Assembly: GCA_031263965.1 (NCBI GenBank)
Contig: JAISES010000065.1
Coordinates: 1-9,355, forward strand
Reading direction: 5' to 3'
DNA length: 9,355 nucleotides
Origin: Prevotella sp.
GTDB taxonomy: Bacteria > Bacteroidota > Bacteroidia > Bacteroidales > Dysgonomonadaceae
In this document: positions 1 through 5,548 of the stretch, in pieces
Position numbering within the stretch: the first letter of the stretch is position 1
Layout: each line of letters starts with the position of its first letter
Made by a program: the position numbers and the translations under genes
Notes under the pieces: generated by a model
Told to the model about the DNA's origin: nothing
Seen by the model: only the letters and a program-made list of their open reading frames with translations
Database searches by the model: none

Positions 1-188
1 TTATTCGTCCATCTTTCAACATACGTTTGATAAATATCATCGAATGTTTTCCAATGATAATGAGTAGATTCTTTTAGAATCCATTTAATTTCCATCTGAA
101 CACTTCTTACATAGCATCGGTTATAATTTTGAGCTTTCATGTAAGAAATGAGAAGTGGATACCTGTTTTTTAATTCTTGTAAGTCCAT
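1..188 (-). CDS. N-terminal fragment of a probable tyrosine recombinase/integrase (runs off the left edge)
   Basis: An ATG at 188-186 on the minus strand opens a frame that stays open to the window edge, giving 62 codons with no stop. The peptide starts MDLQELKNRYPLLISYMK and continues with helical, basic and aromatic segments (for example YVRSVQMEIKWILKES and YHWKTFDDIYQTYV). This pattern resembles the SAM-like core-binding domain at the N-terminus of tyrosine site-specific recombinases, where a helical domain clamps the DNA before the catalytic domain. The catalytic R-H-R-Y residues would lie outside the window, so the function is inferred from an impression of the family and not from an active site. 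No Shine-Dalgarno precedes the start, as is usual in Bacteroidetes. The gene faces away from everything else in the window and lies next to a group II intron remnant, which fits a mobile region. It could instead be an unrelated helical DNA-binding protein. Confidence 0.5.
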   Translation of the reverse strand, partial: MDLQELKNRYPLLISYMKAQNYNRCYVRSVQMEIKWILKESTHYHWKTFDDIYQTYVERWTN

Positions 189-232
189 ATAATCTGATTT
201 TAAAATTATAAAATAGACTTGCAATGTAAAAA

Positions 233-301
233 TAAAATCCAAATAAAAAAGTTATTATATAATTGTATTTATGTGATTTAAAATTGAATATTTGGATTTT
301 A
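233..301. repeat. 13-bp inverted repeat flanking 43 bp
   Basis: TAAAATCCAAATA at 233-245 is the exact reverse complement of TATTTGGATTTTA at 289-301. The arms contain the same ATCCAAA/TTTGGAT core as the 32-bp palindrome just to the right. The left arm lies 45 bp upstream of the recombinase-like start codon, so the pair could be an operator or a recombinase binding site. This is inferred from position only. Confidence 0.6.
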
Positions 302-316
302 TAAATGTTTGGATAA

Positions 317-348
317 CCGTTTAAATCCAAATATTTGGATTTAAACGG
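317..348. repeat. Perfect 32-bp palindrome
   Basis: The half-site CCGTTTAAATCCAAAT at 317-332 is followed directly by its exact reverse complement, ATTTGGATTTAAACGG, at 333-348. There are no mismatches and no spacer. The palindrome holds two of the five TTTGGAT/ATCCAAA heptamers (325-331 and 334-340). It is not followed by a T-run on either strand, so it does not look like a terminator. A symmetric protein-binding site (operator or recombination site) is more likely. It is too AT-rich and too isolated to be called an insertion-sequence end. Confidence 0.8.
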
Positions 349-527
349 ATAAAATAAATATTATATTTTTCATAGTCTGAATTTATGAGATTGTATTGTA
401 TCTTATAACCTTGCTGCGTATATACCTGAAATACAGTGCGACGATAGAGCCAATGTAATAAACCTTCCTGAGGTTGATAGTTTGATTGATAAGACATATG
501 GCATACATATGGTATTTGTGGTAAAAG

Positions 528-618
528 AACCGCCACGTGCCGAACGGCATGCGTGGTGGTGTGAGAGGTCGGAAAACGAAAGTAGGAAGAAAAATACTTC
601 GTTTTTCTCCTACTCGAT
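528..618 (+). mobile_element. Group II intron 3' end (domains V and VI), remnant
   Basis: Domain V is visible at about 528-561. A lower helix ACCGCCAC pairs with GTGGTGGT and contains a CGC triad with a central G.U pair. A two-base bulge (GC, 551-552) lies on the 3' side, followed by a five-base upper helix (GTGCC with GGCAT, one G.U pair) closed by a GAAC loop. This is the conserved architecture of the catalytic domain. The linker and domain VI follow: GGTCGG at 567-572, the helix AGTAGG (581-586) with CCTACT (609-614), and the end CTACTCGAT. The AY end falls at 617-618 and a candidate branch A at 612. No intron-encoded reverse transcriptase or maturase is found upstream on this strand, so the element is a fragment or a heavily deleted intron. 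A GTGCG at 436-440 matches the group II 5' consensus and may be the other end. Exact boundaries are inferred. Confidence 0.75.
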
Positions 619-693
619 TTTCTGTAACGTGCTATTTATGTGTTGATTAAATGAAGTGATGAATTGTGTTCAGGAGTTCGATAAATTTATTTC

Positions 694-716
694 AGCAGTT
701 TCTAAAAAAAACTGCT
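694..716 (-). terminator. Hairpin, probable terminator of the response regulator gene
   Basis: AGCAGTTT (694-701) pairs perfectly with AAACTGCT (709-716) around a seven-base loop. It begins 33 bp beyond the TAG stop of the minus-strand regulator gene. Read in that direction, the hairpin is followed by GAAATAAATTTAT, which is AT-rich but has no pure U-run, so termination may be weak or assisted. The T-rich loop and the upstream arm overlap a dispersed repeat. Confidence 0.5.
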
Positions 717-735
717 ATAAAATTTAAACAGTTTC
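704..735 (-). repeat. Partial copy of a dispersed repeat shared with the riboswitch insert
   Basis: Read on the minus strand from 735, this begins GAAACTGTTTAAATT, then TTATAGCA and a T-rich run. It matches 2451-2482 on the plus strand at 28 of 32 positions, including 22 of the first 23. At the other site the sequence is the left arm of a complete hairpin. Here the matching right arm is missing, so this is a partial or decayed copy, or only the left half was ever present. Alternative pairing is also possible: AAACTG (734-729 on the minus strand) can pair with the CAGTTT that otherwise forms the terminator stem. Confidence 0.6.
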
Positions 736-748
736 CCAAGAATTCCCA

Positions 749-2059
749 CTAAATATCCATACCATATTGATGCATTTTATTATAAAGAGTCTTTCTGTCT
801 ATATTGAGTAGGTTTGCCGCTTTTGTTTTATTTCCTTTTGTTATTTTCAGGGCTCTGATAATTTGTTCCCGTTCATCTATCGGCAATAAGGTTTGCTCTG
901 TTTGTTCAGGGATTTGAATAAATTCGGGTAAAAGATCGGCGGTAATTTCTGTTCCTTTTGTAAACAGTACGGTTCTGCGTATAATATTTCTTAATTCACG
1001 GAGATTTCCGGGCCAGCGGTACTGTTTTAGAATGGACATACTTTTTTCCGAGAATCGCTCCACATTTCGTTCCAACTCTTTGTTGGCATCAGTCAGAAAA
1101 CTATTTGCAAAAAGAACAATATCCTCTTCCCGCTCGCGTAAAGGGGGAACCATCAGGGTAAATTCATTTAACCTGTGATATAAATCTTCACGAAAACGTC
1201 CTTCCGAGATAGCCGTTTCCAGATTTTCATTGGTTGCGACTATCATCCTTACATCTGCTTTAATGTCTGTCGCAGAGCCTATCGGACGTACTTTCCGTTC
1301 CTGTATGGCTCTTAGCAACTGAACCTGTACTTCATATGATAAATTTCCTACTTCATCGAGAAAAACAGTTCCTCCTTCCGCTTCTTCAAATACACCTTTC
1401 TTATCAGCAATAGCAGAAGTGAACGATCCTTTCAGATGTCCGAACAGTTCGCTTGGGGCTAATTCTTTTGATAAGCTGCCACAATCTACAGCCACAAACG
1501 GAGCTTGTCTTCTCTGACTGTTGTCATGTATCATTCTTGCTGTGTATTCCTTTCCGGTTCCGCTTTCGCCTCTTATAAGCACAGACAGGTGTGTTGGCGC
1601 AACCAGTTTCAGATGCTCATACATTTGCCTGGATAAAGTACTGTTGCCATAAACGATATTTGTTGCGGACGTATTTTCTTTTGGTATTTGAGTTGGAGTA
1701 TGGTTTAGCGCTTCATCTATTTTTGATCTTAGGATATCCGGATTTATGGGTTTTTCCATATAATCGAAGGCTCCCAGTTTAATCGCTGCGACAGCGCTTT
1801 GAATCTCTCCGTAACTGGTCATGACAATGACAGGCGTATTTATTTTCTTCTCTCTGATCCATGCCAGCAACATTATTCCATCTCCATCCGGAAGCCTCAG
1901 GTCGGTAATAATTAACTTGAAATCAGTTTTTAATAAATCTTTTTTAGCTTCATCCAAAGTAGATTTTACTAATGCGTCAAATCCATTTTTGTTAAACCAT
2001 TTCTTAAGGACGATTCCGAATGTATTGTCATCTTCGATAATTAAAATTTTGGAAACCAT
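749..2059 (-). CDS. Sigma-54-dependent response regulator, NtrC family
   Basis: This 436-residue cytoplasmic transcription activator has three domains. The receiver (about 4-117) shows the acidic pair D10/D11, phospho-acceptor D53 in ITDLRLPD, T81 and K103. The AAA+ sigma-54 activation domain (about 134-375) has Walker A GESGTGKE at 164-171, Walker B GTVFLDE at 230-236, sensor I ATNENL at 275-280, the GRFREDLYHRL arginine-finger segment at 287-297 and the WPGNLREL sensor II at 349-356. A C-terminal Fis-type helix-turn-helix (about 396-432) would bind enhancer sites. In this family, phosphorylation drives ATP hydrolysis that remodels sigma-54 polymerase. The loop that touches sigma-54, normally GAFTGA, reads GSFTSA at 211-216, with the FT core kept. 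Length and domain order are normal. No histidine kinase lies beside it, so its signal is unknown. ATG at 2059 is chosen because the receiver begins at once (MVSKILIIEDD). The efflux operon to the right is a possible target, by inference. Confidence 0.95.
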   Translation of the reverse strand: MVSKILIIEDDNTFGIVLKKWFNKNGFDALVKSTLDEAKKDLLKTDFKLIITDLRLPDGDGIMLLAWIREKKINTPVIVMTSYGEIQSAVAAIKLGAFDYMEKPINPDILRSKIDEALNHTPTQIPKENTSATNIVYGNSTLSRQMYEHLKLVAPTHLSVLIRGESGTGKEYTARMIHDNSQRRQAPFVAVDCGSLSKELAPSELFGHLKGSFTSAIADKKGVFEEAEGGTVFLDEVGNLSYEVQVQLLRAIQERKVRPIGSATDIKADVRMIVATNENLETAISEGRFREDLYHRLNEFTLMVPPLREREEDIVLFANSFLTDANKELERNVERFSEKSMSILKQYRWPGNLRELRNIIRRTVLFTKGTEITADLLPEFIQIPEQTEQTLLPIDEREQIIRALKITKGNKTKAANLLNIDRKTLYNKMHQYGMDI

Positions 2060-2075
2060 TGTACATTATGAATTA

Positions 2076-2090
2076 GAGAAAAGTTTTCTC
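2076..2090. repeat. 15-bp palindrome next to the regulator promoter
   Basis: GAGAAAAGTTTTCTC is symmetric around the central G at 2083. It lies in the leader of the response regulator gene and touches the last base of the predicted TAATTTTG promoter element, at about the predicted transcription start. It may be an operator, or a short 5' hairpin in the mRNA. Confidence 0.4.
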
Positions 2091-2120
2091 AAAATTATTT
2101 GTTTTTATTTTCAGACGAAA
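2090..2120 (-). promoter_or_regulatory. Predicted Bacteroidetes-type promoter of the response regulator
   Basis: On the minus strand TAATTTTG (2097-2090) matches the TAnnTTTG -7 consensus of the Bacteroidetes primary sigma factor exactly. An imperfect -33 element, TTTCG (2120-2116), lies 18 bases upstream. Transcription would begin near 2083, giving a leader of about 25 bases before the ATG at 2059. No Shine-Dalgarno is visible. Confidence 0.5.
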
Positions 2121-2365
2121 GGGTTTTATTCTTAATTAACTAACGCTAATAAATAAAATTGGCGGTAACATGATTAATCAGATTATAGGACATGTCTGTT
2201 TTTTTGAGTTTTCCGAATTGTCTAATTCTGCTTTTTAAAAAATTCAACGAATATTTATTTTGGAAAACTTTTATTGTTTCCATTGAATTTAATATGCATG
2301 TAATTAGGTATTTGTGTTTTATTTATGGAAACTTTGTGAAATTTGTTGAAAACTATTTTTGCAAA
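2121..2365. other. AT-rich spacer between divergent transcription units
   Basis: This is the space between the promoters of the leftward regulator and the rightward nrdDG unit. The only open frame, about 64 codons starting at 2192 on the plus strand, has a composition dictated by AT-rich DNA (many F, K, I, N). It also runs into the nrdD promoter, so it is not called a gene. No RNA gene or repeat was recognised. Confidence 0.55.
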
Positions 2366-2399
2366 TTTGTTTGTTCTCCGAAATAATAATATACCTTTG
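2366..2399 (+). promoter_or_regulatory. Predicted Bacteroidetes-type promoter of the nrdDG unit
   Basis: TACCTTTG at 2392-2399 fits the TAnnTTTG -7 consensus exactly. TTTG motifs at 2366-2369 and 2370-2373 supply the -33 element, 22 and 18 bases upstream. The expected transcription start, a few bases past 2399, coincides with the first bases of the riboswitch P1 helix (2405). This agreement between two independent predictions supports both. Confidence 0.75.
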
Positions 2400-2404
2400 T
2401 TTCT

Positions 2405-2626
2405 ATATACGGTTCCAGCATAAAATGGATGAAAAGGGAATCAGGTGTAAGAAACTGTTTAAATTATATAGCAAATCTTTTTCGCTAAAATTTAAATAGT
2501 TTCTCAGTCCTGAACTATCCCCGTAGCTGTAAAATTTCATGATGTTAGCCAGACTCTCACGCCACTGTCAAGATATAGACGGGAAGGCTTTTGGCTAAGA
2601 AATAAGTCAGAAGACCTGCCGTATAT
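2405..2626 (+). promoter_or_regulatory. Cobalamin (B12) riboswitch controlling nrdDG
   Basis: The aptamer is recognisable by its conserved pieces in order. These are closing helix P1, ATATACGG (2405-2412) with CCGTATAT (2619-2626); AAGGGAATCAGGTG (2434-2447); CCCCGTAGCTGTAA (2519-2532); GCCACTGT (2561-2568); GGGAAGGC (2581-2588); and the B12 box AGTCAGAAGACCTGCC (2605-2620). Supporting helices are TCAGG with CCTGA (P5, 2441-2445 and 2509-2513), GGG with CCC (P4), and TTAGCC (2545-2550) with GGCTAA (2593-2598). Cobalamin binding normally represses the gene downstream, and here that gene is the B12-independent ribonucleotide reductase. The P5 loop is enlarged by a 53-nt hairpin (2451-2503). The leader between the aptamer and the start codon has no obvious terminator, so control of translation is more likely. 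The cobalamin form (adenosyl or other) cannot be decided from the sequence. Confidence 0.93.
2451..2503 (+). repeat. 53-nt hairpin repeat inserted in the riboswitch P5 loop
   Basis: GAAACTGTTTAAATT (2451-2465) pairs over all 15 positions with AATTTAAATAGTTTC (2489-2503), with one G.U pair. TAGC (2469-2472) with GCTA (2484-2487) extends the stem inwards, leaving a small T-rich loop. It sits exactly between GGTGTAA and CAGTCC, where a typical B12 riboswitch has only a few loop bases. Its left part recurs at 704-735 on the other strand, which suggests a small mobile or dispersed palindromic repeat. Confidence 0.75.
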
Positions 2627-2753
2627 GCATTCGTAGCTTTCGGGTGAAAAGCAATAGAATATACGATTCTATCCTGATCCAAGTATCATCGTGTATTTCT
2701 GGGGCTTCCGTATGCTATATTTTTTAACCGGAATATAAAGGAGGAAATTTATT
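2627..2753 (+). promoter_or_regulatory. nrdD leader and likely expression platform with strong Shine-Dalgarno
   Basis: Between the aptamer and the nrdD ATG there is a perfect 7-bp hairpin (ATAGAAT 2654-2660, ATTCTAT 2666-2672). The segment ATATACG (2659-2665) repeats the left strand of P1, so it could capture CGTATAT (2620-2626) when P1 is open. A Shine-Dalgarno AGGAGG at 2739-2744 lies 9 bases before the ATG at 2754. CTTCC (2705-2709) can pair with GGAGG with one G.U pair, and TATATT/AATATA (2716-2721, 2732-2737) forms a small hairpin next to it. No hairpin with a U-run is seen. I infer control of ribosome access; the actual switching pairs are not proven. Confidence 0.5.
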
Positions 2754-4961
2754 ATGATTCAGACAGTTGTAAAACGAGATGGACGCATAGTCGGCTTCAA
2801 TGAAGAAAAAATCATGGCTGCCGTTCGTAGAGCTATGTTGCAAACAGAGTTAGGGGAAGATACGTCGCTTATCAGACGTATAACGGACTATGTTTCGTGT
2901 AGAGGAGAGGAACAGATGACCGTAGAGCAGATTCAGGATATGGTCGAACTCGAACTGATGAAGAGTAGCAGGAAAGAGGTCGCAAAAAAATATATTGCAT
3001 ATCGCGATCAACGAAGCATTGCGCGTAAGGCGAAAACCCGGGATATGTTTCTTGAGATCATTGAAACCAAGTCGACAGACATTACACGCGAAAATGCGAA
3101 CATGAATGCCGATACTCCGGCCGGTATGATGATGAAATTCGCCAGTGAAACGACGAAGCCCTTTGTTGATGACTATCTGTTATTTCCCGAAGTGAAAGAG
3201 GCTATTCGTTTAAATTATCTTCATATACATGATAAGGATTACTATCCGACCAAGAGTTTGACCTGTGTGCAGCATCCGTTGGACAAAATATTGCAGCACG
3301 GATTTAATGCAGGACATGGCGAATCGCGTCCGGCAAAAAGAATAGAAACCGCCAGTATGCTGGCTTGTATTTCCCTCGAAACTGCTCAGAATGAGATGCA
3401 TGGAGGACAAGCTATTCCGGCATTTGATTTCTATTTAGCTCCGTTTGTCCGTAAAAGTTTTATTGAAGAAATAAAGGTTTTGGAGCAAATAAACGGACAA
3501 GGCTATAAACATCTTTATGATATTGAGATAAAAGACTATTTGCCTAAAGATTTAGTTGGCCTGCAAGGAGAAGAGCGTATTGTGCAACATGCAATCAACC
3601 GTACAGCGAGCCGTGTGCATCAGTCGATGGAAGCCTTTATTCATAATATGAATACGATTCACTCCCGGGGAGGAAACCAGGTTGTTTTTAGTTCTATCAA
3701 CTATGGTACGGATGTGTCTGCCGAAGGGCGGTGTGTCATAAGGGAGCTGTTAAATAGCACAGATCAAGGAGTTGGTAGTGGTGTTACTGCTATTTTTCCG
3801 ATACAGATATGGAAAAAGAAACGGGGTGTAAGCTATTTGCCAACAGATCGGAACTACGATCTTTACCTATTGGCTTGTAAAGTTAGCGCGCATCGGTTCT
3901 TCCCGAATTTTCTGAATCTGGATGCTACATTTAACCGGCATGAGGAATGGAATGAAAACGATCCTCAACGTTTCAATTATGAAGTTGCAACAATGGGATG
4001 CCGCACACGTGTATTCGAAAACCGCTTTGGTAAAAAGACTTCTATCGGCCGGGGGAATTTATCTTTTTCCACATTGAACCTCGTCCGTACAGCTTTGGAA
4101 TGCCGGAATATCGAAGACACAAAAGAGCGTATCGGCTGTTTCTACCGGAAACTGGATCAAATGCTGGAACTGGCGGCATTACAATTGCATCGTCGGTTCG
4201 AATTTCAAAAGACGTCTGTCCCAAAGCAATTCCCTTTATTGATGTCGGTTCTTTGGGAGGGTTGCGAACAATTGAAACCGGAAGATTCGATTGAAAAGGT
4301 TATAAATCAAGGAACGCTGGGTATTGGATTTATCGGACTTGCCGAAGCTCTGGTTGCGCTTGTAGGAAAGCATCACGGCGAAGATGACCAAGCTCAGAAA
4401 CTTGGCCTGGAGATTGTGGCTTATATGAGAGACAGGGTTAATGAGTTTTCTGAAAAGTATCAGCATAACTATAGTGTGCTGGCTACACCGGCCGAAGGAC
4501 TGGCAGGCCGCTTTACCCGTCGCGACAAAAAAGATTTTGGACTGATTGAAGGCATTACGGATCGGGAATATTATACAAATTCAAATCATGTGCCGGTATA
4601 TTATTCATGTTCTGCTCATAAAAAAGCGAAAGTTGAAGCTCCATACCACGATCTGACGCGGGGAGGACATATCTTCTATGTGGAAATCGACGGGGATGCG
4701 ACTCACAACCCTGAAGCTATTATGTCTGTTGTAGATATGATGGACAGGTATAATATGGGCTATGCTTCGGTAAACCATAATCGTAATCGTTGCATGAAAT
4801 GTGGGTGTGAAAATGCCGCATCTCGGTTAGAGGTGTGTCCGCAATGTGGAAGCCGCGAAATAGACCGCTTACAACGCATAACAGGCTATTTGGTTGGTAC
4901 TACTGATAGGTGGAACAAGGCTAAATTAGCCGAGCTTAACGATCGTGTGGTTCATGATTAA
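2754..4961 (+). CDS. nrdD: Anaerobic (class III) ribonucleoside-triphosphate reductase
   Basis: This 735-residue oxygen-sensitive glycyl-radical enzyme reduces ribonucleotides to deoxyribonucleotides in the cytoplasm. An ATP-cone for allosteric control occupies about 1-90 (VVKRDGRIVGFNEEKI). The catalytic barrel follows. C171 in SLTCVQHPL and C416 in TMGCRTR fit the two active-site cysteines, C416 being the thiyl-radical position. N435 in GRGNLSF fits the asparagine of formate-using enzymes, so formate is the likely reductant by inference. The C-terminus has a zinc site (C680, C683, C695, C698) and the glycyl-radical loop RITGYLVG with G711. Length is normal for the family and no key residue is missing. 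The ATG at 2754 follows AGGAGG at 9 bases. Its last 8 bases overlap nrdG, its activase. The riboswitch upstream should lower synthesis when cobalamin is available. The enzyme itself needs no B12. Confidence 0.97.
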   Translation: MIQTVVKRDGRIVGFNEEKIMAAVRRAMLQTELGEDTSLIRRITDYVSCRGEEQMTVEQIQDMVELELMKSSRKEVAKKYIAYRDQRSIARKAKTRDMFLEIIETKSTDITRENANMNADTPAGMMMKFASETTKPFVDDYLLFPEVKEAIRLNYLHIHDKDYYPTKSLTCVQHPLDKILQHGFNAGHGESRPAKRIETASMLACISLETAQNEMHGGQAIPAFDFYLAPFVRKSFIEEIKVLEQINGQGYKHLYDIEIKDYLPKDLVGLQGEERIVQHAINRTASRVHQSMEAFIHNMNTIHSRGGNQVVFSSINYGTDVSAEGRCVIRELLNSTDQGVGSGVTAIFPIQIWKKKRGVSYLPTDRNYDLYLLACKVSAHRFFPNFLNLDATFNRHEEWNENDPQRFNYEVATMGCRTRVFENRFGKKTSIGRGNLSFSTLNLVRTALECRNIEDTKERIGCFYRKLDQMLELAALQLHRRFEFQKTSVPKQFPLLMSVLWEGCEQLKPEDSIEKVINQGTLGIGFIGLAEALVALVGKHHGEDDQAQKLGLEIVAYMRDRVNEFSEKYQHNYSVLATPAEGLAGRFTRRDKKDFGLIEGITDREYYTNSNHVPVYYSCSAHKKAKVEAPYHDLTRGGHIFYVEIDGDATHNPEAIMSVVDMMDRYNMGYASVNHNRNRCMKCGCENAASRLEVCPQCGSREIDRLQRITGYLVGTTDRWNKAKLAELNDRVVHD

Positions 4962-5520
4962 ACTATCTATATCCGGTATTGTACGCGATACAACAGTGGA
5001 TGGTACGGGATTCCGGACGTCTGTTTATGCGGCAGGTTGTACTCATCAATGCGCGGGATGCCATAATCCTCATTCGTGGGATATTGCCAATGGAAAGTCT
5101 TACTCTGTGGATGAACTTTTGGTGATTATAAAAGAGGATGAGTTTTCTAACGTAACATTCTCCGGAGGTGATCCTCTTATGCAAGTGGACGGCTTTACTG
5201 AACTGGCTAAAAGAATCAAAAAGGAAACTTCAAAAAACATATGGTGCTACACCGGCTTTACTTACGAACAGATATTGAAATCATATAAGCTTTCACAGAT
5301 ACTGCCCCTTATCGATGTTTTAGTTGATGGACGATATATTGATGCTTTGAGAAATACTGACTTACAATTCAGAGGAAGTAGTAATCAACGAATAATTGAT
5401 GTGCAAAAAACTTTATCGGAAGATAGAGTTATTATTTGGACTGAAAATAGGATATTTATCAAGCAACAAATACTGAATATTACTAATACTAAGGATTTGA
5501 GGGCAGGTGTTTTTGGGTAA
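4954..5520 (+). CDS. nrdG: Anaerobic ribonucleotide reductase-activating protein (radical SAM)
   Basis: NrdG uses a [4Fe-4S] cluster and S-adenosylmethionine to place the glycyl radical on NrdD. The cluster motif CTHQCAGC (CX3CX2C) gives C29, C33 and C36 in the 188-residue protein, followed by HNPHSW. SGGDPL at 70-75 is the SAM-binding GGD-type motif. RGSSNQRIID near residue 150 is typical of NrdG. I chose ATG at 4954 because MIKLSISGIVRDTTVDG matches usual NrdG starts and overlaps the nrdD stop by 8 bases, which implies translational coupling. An in-frame GTG at 4945 would add only three residues and lies deeper in nrdD. About 26 residues follow the usual end of the family (after VIIW). They are encoded by AT-rich DNA and have no recognised motif. 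A strong terminator lies 28 bp after the stop. Confidence 0.96.
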   Translation: MIKLSISGIVRDTTVDGTGFRTSVYAAGCTHQCAGCHNPHSWDIANGKSYSVDELLVIIKEDEFSNVTFSGGDPLMQVDGFTELAKRIKKETSKNIWCYTGFTYEQILKSYKLSQILPLIDVLVDGRYIDALRNTDLQFRGSSNQRIIDVQKTLSEDRVIIWTENRIFIKQQILNITNTKDLRAGVFG

Positions 5521-5548
5521 AAAGTATCTGTTTATGTTTGATCTTAAC

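Larger units (their letters stand above)
189..435. other. AT-rich intergenic stretch with clustered TTTGGAT repeats
   Basis: This is the non-coding, strongly AT-rich DNA upstream of the leftward recombinase-like gene. No convincing gene is seen: reading frames here are short, biased in composition and unlike any family I know. Its only ordered content is a set of five TTTGGAT/ATCCAAA heptamers between 237 and 340, listed as separate repeat features. The stretch may hold the promoter and operators of the leftward gene. A weak TAnnTTTG-like site (TTTATTTG on the minus strand, 247-240) overlaps one heptamer, but no good upstream TTTG element was found. Confidence 0.6.
619..748. other. Gene-free spacer between the intron remnant and the regulator gene
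   Basis: No reading frame of note is present. The stretch holds the hairpin that probably ends the leftward response regulator transcript (694-716) and a partial copy of a repeat also found inside the riboswitch (704-735). The bases 619-690 would be the 3' exon side of the group II intron. They show no recognisable gene. Confidence 0.6.

Noticed and set aside
121..330. Open frame of 69 codons on the minus strand starting MDLNGYPN
   Set aside because: It overlaps the recombinase-like frame out of phase and lies mainly in AT-rich spacer. The competing frame from 188 has a more protein-like composition and fits a domain pattern.
321..536. Open frame of 71 codons on the minus strand
   Set aside because: It spans the group II intron domain V start, the intron-like DNA and half of the 32-bp palindrome, with no recognisable protein features. 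Non-coding explanations fit better.
1821..2135. Plus-strand open frame of 104 codons opposite the regulator gene
   Set aside because: It is the complement of the receiver domain and runs through the regulator promoter. It is a shadow.
2192..2386. Open frame of 64 codons on the plus strand between the two promoters
   Set aside because: Its composition is simply that of AT-rich DNA (F, K, I, N, Y), no family is recognised, and it ends inside the predicted nrdD promoter.
2654..2672. Hairpin in the nrdD leader as an intrinsic terminator
   Set aside because: The stem is AT-rich and is followed by CTGATCC with no U-run.
4945..4953. GTG at 4945 as the nrdG start
   Set aside because: It is in frame but adds only three residues not seen in the family. 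ATG at 4954 gives the usual NrdG beginning.
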